A DNA stretch of 64,000 nucleotides from Magnolia sinica (Eukaryota; Streptophyta; Magnoliopsida; Magnoliales; Magnoliaceae). Made by a program: the position numbers and the translations under genes. The stretch covers positions 82,973,959 through 83,037,958 of the forward strand of contig NC_080579.1 in assembly GCF_029962835.1 (NCBI RefSeq), given 5' to 3'. The notes beneath the pieces were generated by a model. The model was not told the DNA's origin and ran no database searches. It saw nothing but the letters and a program-made list of their open reading frames with translations. Positions 58,060 to 64,000 of this stretch are shown here, one piece after another. Positions within the stretch are counted from its first letter, which is position 1. Each line of letters opens with the position of its first letter.

Positions 58060-58065
58060 TATATA
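58060..58065 (-). promoter_or_regulatory. TATA box of calmodulin-like gene
   Basis: TATATA on the minus strand (within TGTATATACA), 104 bases from the ATG. Followed by CT-rich leader sequence (58036-58050 and 57970-57985). MITE-type text ('gcgtactgagtaaact') begins about 30 bases further upstream. Confidence 0.7.
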
Positions 58066-58512
58066 CACCGAGCTCCCGTAGTCCCAGTGGGAACTGGATT
58101 GCGTACTGAGAAACTAAGCGTACTGAGTAAACTCTAGGGGGCCCACTGTCATTCATAAATTGTATCACCTCCGTCCATCCGTTTTATCATATAATTTTAC
58201 TGCTTTAAACCAAAAATTAATCACATGCAAAGCTCAAGGGGACCACACTACCTGAAACAGTGTGAATTGAATTCTACCGCTGAAAAGTTCTTGGGGGCCA
58301 TGGAAGTTTTAGATCAAGATGATATTTGTGTTTTCCCTGTCTATGTCTGTGTGATCTTATGAACAGTTTGGATGATGGGGGAGGAATGCACAAACGGTGT
58401 ACATAACGATGACACTTGTCATTGGTCCACGTCATCTCCGACGACGTGACAAAACATGCCAATCTTCTCTCTCCCGAATAGGTTGCATCCTTCTCATAAC
58501 CCAACTTTTGAC

Positions 58513-59044
58513 GGAAGCAGATTGCGTACTGAGTAACACAGTACGCTTAGCGTACTCAGTAAAACTCTGTGGGTCCCACCATCATACATTTTATCCACTC
58601 CGTCCATCGAATTTATCAGATAATTTTATATTTTTATACACAAAATGAAGCATATCTAAAGCTCAAGTGGACGACACCACTTGAAGTATGAATTCATTGT
58701 TCACCGGTAAAAAGATCCTGAGGAACACAGAAGTTTTATATCAAGCTGATATTCATATTTTTACTTTATCCATCTCATTTTGATCTTATGAACAGATCGG
58801 ATGACAGGTAAACATCACTGGAGCCTTAAAAAGGTTTCTACAGTGGAAATCAATATTTCCACTGTTTCCTGTGGTGTGGTCCACTTGAGCTTTTGATATG
58901 CTTCAATTTTGGGCTCAACTCTTAAAATCATCTGGAAAAACGGATGGACGGCATGGATAGAGTGTATGCATTCACAGTGGGCCCAACAGAGTTTACTCAG
59001 TAACATAAGAGCCTCCTGAGTAACTCAGTAGGCAATCCGATTTC
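58513..59044 (+). mobile_element. Mutator-like MITE (M3)
   Basis: 532 bp. Ends GGAAGCAGATTGCGTACTG and the inverted CAGTAGGCAATCCGATTTC. Flanking 9-mers ACTTTTGAC (58504-58512) and ACTTTTAAC (59045-59053) match at 8 of 9, the duplication length of Mutator-like elements. No transposase. Inner repeats 'actcagtaaaactctgtggg' are symmetrical. Confidence 0.75.
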
Positions 59045-59790
59045 ACTTTTAACACGTGGAACTACTTTTGGCCCACCATGATTTATGTGTTAGATCTGTA
59101 CCGTGCATGATCTGTACTGTTCATCAATTTTGAGAGACTGTTCTAGAGACTAAGGCCAAAAAGAGGTGCATCCAAAGCTCAAGTGGACCACATCACATAA
59201 AGCAATGAGGATTGAACGGTTACCGTTGAAACCTTCCCAGGGTCTTTTATGAGGTTTATTTGTCATTTAAACTTTTGATAAAGTCACACGTATGGGGATG
59301 AAAGGAAAACACAAATATCAGCTTGATTAAAGCTTTCAATTTCCATAGGCGACTATTTTCCACTGTTTCATGTAGTGTGGCTCACTTGATCTTGAGATCT
59401 GCATCTTATTTTTGTCTCATGCTCTTAAAATGGTATGGAAATATGGATGGACGTTGTGGATCTGATCCACACATCATTATGAGCCACAAAAATTCCACAT
59501 GTTGACGCTCCCACTTTTCTTCTTCAAGGGAAATGTGGTGAAATTTATGTACTCCACTATAATTTATTTCTTACATTGAGACTATTTTTTCCTCTTTTTT
59601 TCAAGATCATCTTAACCCAAAAAAAGGTAGATCCAAGCTGAAGTAGACCAGACTATAAGAAACAATAAGAATTCACGCCACCGTTGTAAGCTTCTTGAGG
59701 TGGAGGCTCCGATTGAGTTGATATTTTTGTCTTGGCCTTCATCCAAGTATGTGTGACCTACAACTAATCTCCTGCTACCGTAAGGAGTTT
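59045..59790. other. intergenic repeats, no gene
   Basis: More inverted 'cacatcacataaagcaa..', 'ttccactgtttcatgtagtgtgg' text of the same MITE style, apparently an element of about 450 bp (59050-59515) with symmetrical 'cacgtggaa'/'ttccacatgtt' ends. Boundaries are uncertain. Confidence 0.45.
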
Positions 59791-59840
59791 TAATGCGAAC
59801 CTTCATATAAGCAGTAGGATGAAGAAAACAGGTGGGGTTC

Positions 59841-60564
59841 TGACGCAGGGGAGGACGTGAGGTCGAGCACCGTCTTCCTCAAGAGGATAACTATTCCGAA
59901 TCCACAGAACTTCTCTGGACTCCTCACAGAGACTTCTCGAATCCACGAGGAAAGAAAGCAAAAAATATAAATAAACTCTAATAAATTCGAAATTGAATGA
60001 TGAATAATTAAAAATGAGTTCACAACCCTTTAAATAAGGGTACTAAGTAATGGGAAAGAAATTAGAATCAAATTACAACTCAAACTCCTAGAATCCGCGA
60101 CTTACTATAAATAGTAAACTTACTATTTATAGACGGTCGTGATGTCTACTAGTGCGCAAGGTTTTCGGCCAAAAATAGTAAGTGTCCTATTTGGCTTCAC
60201 CAAACTGTTTTCCTAATTATTCTAAGCTCTTTTCACGTTGGGCGCAACTCATAAAGCCCGACGGATGAAGAGTTATAATCAAACTAAAACTTACTATTTG
60301 TTGTAAAAACGAAATTAAAATAGGAAAATGACCATCGATCAAGGGGTTTTTCGCAATTCCGGGCTACGCTGCCCGGCGTAGCTGGGTTGGTTGACTAAAG
60401 TAGCTCGTTCTACCCCAAAATCATATATTTTACGTCAGATAACTCATTCCGGATTGCAAGATACGCTCAATCTAAGGTCCGATGGTCCGGATCACTTCTG
60501 TCGTTGACCGGGCCTTTTCTGATCCATCTTGGCCATGAAACTGTCCGCGACCCACTTTACATCA
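59841..60564 (-). mobile_element. solo LTR, gypsy family A
   Basis: 724 bp, minus orientation (TGATGTAAAGTGGG at 60564 to CCTGCGTCA at 59841). Flanks GGTTC (59836-59840) and AGTTC (60565-60569) match at 4 of 5. It splits a dispersed repeat whose uninterrupted, inverted copy lies at 63331-63620. Confidence 0.88.
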
Positions 60565-61053
60565 AGTTCAACTTCATTGAGAGAGGAAGAGTCTTCAAAA
60601 AAAAAAAAAAAAAACTCTCCTACACTCATGGACAGAAATTTGAAATTGCAAGAAAATTTCCGGTAAGATCCTTTTTGTGTGGGGCCTACTATGATGTTTG
60701 TGATAAATTCAACCCATTCATCCATTTTTCGAAATCATTTTAAGATATGTGACTAAGAATGAGGAGGTTCTAAAAATTAAATGGGCCACATGAGAGGATG
60801 CTGGATGCATGTTTTAAGCCAGACGATGCCACATTGGTGACAGTGTTACCAGTTTAAGCTCGATTGGGAGCTTTGGATATTGTTAGATGTGACGTGTTCA
60901 TCTAACAAGGGATTTTCTCTTACATTTGTGCCATCCGTAATATACCTCATAAATTATATAGCCTTTGTAGCCCTAACTGACAACATTGTGCACAATAGTT
61001 TGGGCCCACCACCATAAAACAAGAGAAAATCGGGCAAAAACCTCCGAATTCAC
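60565..61053 (+). repeat. dispersed repeat R1, right part, and spacer
   Basis: 60565-60800 matches the reverse complement of about 63330-63560 ('ttcaacttcattgagag', 'ttttgtgtgggg', 'catttttcgaaatcatttta'). An A run of about 16 lies at 60600-60614. The rest is unassigned. No gene. Confidence 0.7.
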
Positions 61054-61674
61054 GGAAGCGGATTGGCTGGTGTACCACACACCCCCTGTATAGCTGATGT
61101 AGGTACATGTCACCCGAAGACGAGCACTAACACTCCTCGAGCTCCAGGTTGTATGAACGATTCAAAGGAGATCAAAGTTACATGGCCCCAGAGTGATGTA
61201 TTTATTATATCTACACGGTTCATCTATTTTTAGAGTGCATTTTAGAGCATTATCCAAAAAATGAATTATGTTCAAAGATCATGTGGACCAAACCACAAAT
61301 AGCAGCAGCGATCATGATTTTCACCATTGAATTCATAGGGCCCACCATAACGTTTATTTCCTATTCAATCTGATCATAAGGTTACAAAGACCTGAATAAA
61401 GAGGAAAATAAATAAATCATATTGATCCAAAACTTTTGTGACCCCAAAAATGATGTTTCGATGGTATATGTTCAATCTCCCATTGCTTTTTGCAGTATGG
61501 TCTCCTTGATGGTTAGAATTGTCTTATTTTTACTCTCAAGCCTTAAGACAAGCTTGAAAAATGGTTGGACGGTTTGGATATAACACATATTTCATGATAG
61601 GATGCACAAAACTTGTTGGCATCAATGCAGCAGCTATATAGCTAGTGTGAGGTACACCAGCTAATCCACTTCCC
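61054..61674 (+). mobile_element. Mutator-like MITE (M4)
   Basis: 621 bp. Ends GGAAGCGGATTGGCTGGTG and inverted CACCAGCTAATCCACTTCCC. Flanking 9-mers CGAATTCAC and TGGATTCAC match at 7 of 9. Terminal GGAAGC.GATTG is shared with the 58513 and 62374 elements. Confidence 0.65.
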
Positions 61675-61869
61675 TGGATTCACGCAGTGGCTACAATATA
61701 GGAAGCGGATTATGCTTATAATACGGATCCTCTGTTTGTGTATTGTTGTAATTTAATTGGACTATATAATTAAGTAATTGCATTGGTGGTTGAGATGGAC
61801 CAATCACTATTCAACAAACGAGGAAAAGAGCATGAAAGTCAAGACGCCGATTAGATACTGACAGGTTAA

Positions 61870-62357
61870 GTAGTGAGTCTGCTATTGAAGTGACGTCATC
61901 AAGTTCTGTGGGTCCTACTATGATGTATGTGTTGTATCCACACCGTCCATCCATTTTGACATATCATTTTATGGCATAAGCCAAAGAATGAGGTAGATAA
62001 AAAGCTGTAGTGGACCCACCACAGAAAATAGTGGGAAAGTGATTCCCACCTATGAAACTATCCTAAGGCCCACCATAATGTTTATTTGAAATATAACGTA
62101 TTCAAAAGTTAGAAAATACAAGAAGGGAAAACACAAATATTAGCTTGATCTAAAACATCTGTGGCCTTTAGAAGTTTTTAATGGTAGGCCTCACTATCCC
62201 CACTGTTTTCTGTGCTGGGTCCACTGGAGATTTGGATTTAACTCATTCTTTAGATATTACCCTAAAATGATCTCTCCAAATGGATGAAAGGCGTGGATAC
62301 AAAACATACATCATGGTGACCCCACGGAAATTGGTGACATCAATTCAGTATCTAAAC
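61870..62357 (+). mobile_element. MITE with long imperfect TIRs
   Basis: Left arm 'gaagtgacgtcatcaagttc' with 'tgatgtatgtgttgtatcc' against right arm 'ggatacaaaacatacatcat' with 'aattggtgacatcaattca'. Exact ends and duplication were not resolved. Confidence 0.55.
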
Positions 62358-62373
62358 TGCACCCGGAGAGTCA

Positions 62374-62915
62374 GGAAACGGATTGGCTACTCCCCCTGCC
62401 GGTGGCCATTGGCTGGTGGTTAGTGCTCTGTGGGCCCCACCATAATGTATGTGTTTCATCCATGTCATCCATCTATTTTTCTATATCATTTTATGGTATG
62501 ATACCAAAAATGAGATATATCCCAATCTCAAGTGGACCACATTACAGAAAATAGTGTTGAATGAACGTCGACCATTAAAAAAATTTTAGGGGCCATAAAA
62601 GTTTCGGATCAAGCTGATATTTGTTTTTTTTTCCCCTTCATCTGGGTCTGTATGGCCTAATCAACATATTATATGTCAAATAAACAGTACAGTGGATCTT
62701 AGGAGCGTTTAAATGGTGGATATCCAATCACTATTGTTTTCCTGTGGTGTTTTCCACCCGAGGTTTATATCCCTCTCATTTTTGAGATGAAGCCCTAAAA
62801 TGATCTGTAAAAATGGATGAACAGAATGGATGAAATACATACATCATGGTGGGTTCCACAAAGCACTGAACGCCAGCCACGGGGCTGGTGGCAGGGGAGT
62901 AGCTAATCTGTTTCT
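62374..62915 (+). mobile_element. Mutator-like MITE (M5), perfect 9-bp TSD
   Basis: 542 bp. Ends GGAAACGGATTGGCTACTCC and inverted GGAGTAGCTAATCTGTTTCT. GGAGAGTCA is present perfectly at 62365-62373 and 62916-62924. No coding capacity of its own; open frames inside are short and unsupported. Confidence 0.85.
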
Positions 62916-62949
62916 GGAGAGTCATACTTTCGGCAAACAGAAGATTCAG

Positions 62950-63330
62950 ACTCCTACGCTTAGCGTACTGAGTAAACTTCGTGGGGTCCACCATTTTAGC
63001 CTCTCTATCCATTCATTTTACCAAATAATTTTAGGGATTAACATAAAAATCAAGCATATTAAATGTTCAAATTGACCACACCACTGGAAACAATTGAATT
63101 GAACATCTACCATTGAAAAATTCTTCGGAGCCACAGAAGTTTTGGATCAAGCTTATATTTGTGTTTTACCTTCATCCATGTTGTATAATCTTATGAACAT
63201 GTTGGATGACAAATAAACATCACTACAGGGCCTATAAAGGGTATGATCCAATTGATCTGTTTATGTGCTTCAATTATGGGCTCAACACCTTAAATTTCAA
63301 TGGTGGTCACTAAATTCCCACTGTTTCCTC
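62950..63330. mobile_element. M3-like MITE fragment
   Basis: 'acgcttagcgtactgagtaaac' near 62957 matches the inner TIR of the 58513 element. Its right end is not found, so it is truncated. Confidence 0.5.
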
Positions 63331-63620
63331 TCATGTGGCCCATTTAATTTTGGGAATCACCTTATTCTTGGTTGCATATCGTAAAATGATTTGAAAAAAA
63401 TGGATGAACAGGTTGGATTTATCACAAACATCATAGTACGGCGCCCCACACAAAAAGGCTTTCAAAAGGCTTTCGCGTGAAATTCTCTTGCAATTCCAAA
63501 CTTCTGTACCTGAGCGTAGGAGAAAATCTTTCTTTAAGACTCTCATTCTCTCAATGAAGTTGAATCTCACCCGTTCTCCTCATCCTACAGCTTATATGAA
63601 GGCTCGTAGATAAACTACTT
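63331..63620 (-). repeat. dispersed repeat R1, uninterrupted copy
   Basis: Reverse complement of the sequence flanking the solo LTR at 59841-60564. It reads straight through the insertion point (GGTGAGATTCAACTTC), preserving the empty site. Confidence 0.8.
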
Positions 63621-64000
63621 GTGGTATGGTGTGCAGGAGACCATTACTTTATATATATATATATATATATCTGCGTGTGAGAGAGAGAGAGACATAATAA
63701 GGCTAGATTATTATTATTTTTTTTAAAGAAAAAAAACTCACGGTTAACCCTAGAAAGGTTTCAACGGTAGTTTGTCCGATCTCACGTCTTCCCGTGGTGG
63801 TGTGGTCTACTTGAGCTTTGAATATACTTCATTTTTGGGTCTATAATCTAGAATTATCTGAAAAAAGTTATAGACCGTGTGGATCTAAATCAAAAATCAC
63901 GGTGGTATCTAGAAAAATTCCACATGTTAAAAGTTGTGGTGCGTAGCACCCGGTGTATCATGGGAGATGGAGACCAATGAGAAACGACGGCGACATGCCT
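63621..64000. other. intergenic repeats, window end
   Basis: (TA)n at 63650-63671, (GA)n near 63680, A-rich stretches, then another inverted MITE-like fragment ('tggtgtggtctacttgagct', 'aaaattccacatgtt'). No gene to the window end. Confidence 0.5.

Overview
This window is nuclear DNA of a flowering plant. The evidence is plant-type LTR retrotransposons (Tat-type and Tekay/Del-type Ty3-gypsy), a plant-type L1 LINE whose ORF1 carries an RRM and whose ORF2 ends in an RNase H, a CACTA element carrying plant gene exons, and an intact plant calmodulin-like gene. Dispersed repeats built on GGGCCCACCATGATGTATGTG-like text are everywhere. They remind me of magnoliid genomes, but that is an impression and not a test. 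I support one intact host gene, a calmodulin-like protein at 57357-57956 (minus). Most other recognisable DNA is transposon or transposon relic.

Layout. 1-7500: intergenic repeats, one tRNA-derived SINE and three solo LTRs, each with a 5-bp target duplication. 7590-17270: two copies of one L1-like LINE. The first is 5'-truncated and split by an internally deleted LTR element (AAATG duplication). The second is near full length (ORF1 and ORF2) but full of stops and frameshifts. 17262-18302: a second SINE, a Ty1-copia reverse-transcriptase relic and a (TAA)n tract.

18303-48255 is the centrepiece, a three-level nest. A minus-strand Tat-type Ty3-gypsy element sits in the (TAA)n tract (ATAAT duplication). 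Between its RNase H and integrase lies a 17.5-kb Tekay/Del-like element that codes for nothing visible, with about 4.4-kb LTRs around an 858-bp core (GAGAA duplication). The 5' LTR of that element holds a 7.7-kb CACTA transposon (TAT duplication, confirmed by the empty site in the 3' LTR). The CACTA carries exon fragments resembling at least four host genes (5'-nucleotidase, PRMT4/CARM1-type methyltransferase, TMEM53/DUF829, extended PHD finger). The Tat element also has a multi-exon antisense extra ORF with its own TATA/G-box region, an in-frame gag-RT deletion fusion, and a 988-bp direct duplication bracketing 3.4 kb of foreign LTR-like DNA.

48256-57300: more gypsy debris, perfect palindromes near 52.3 kb, and five copies of one inverted-repeat MITE family in 3.4 kb, several bounded by (TA)n. 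57300-64000: the calmodulin-like gene, then a MITE field (three with 9-bp duplications, perfect to 7/9, suggesting a Mutator affinity) and a solo LTR whose pre-insertion site is preserved in an inverted paralogous repeat. No rRNA, tRNA gene or CRISPR array was seen.
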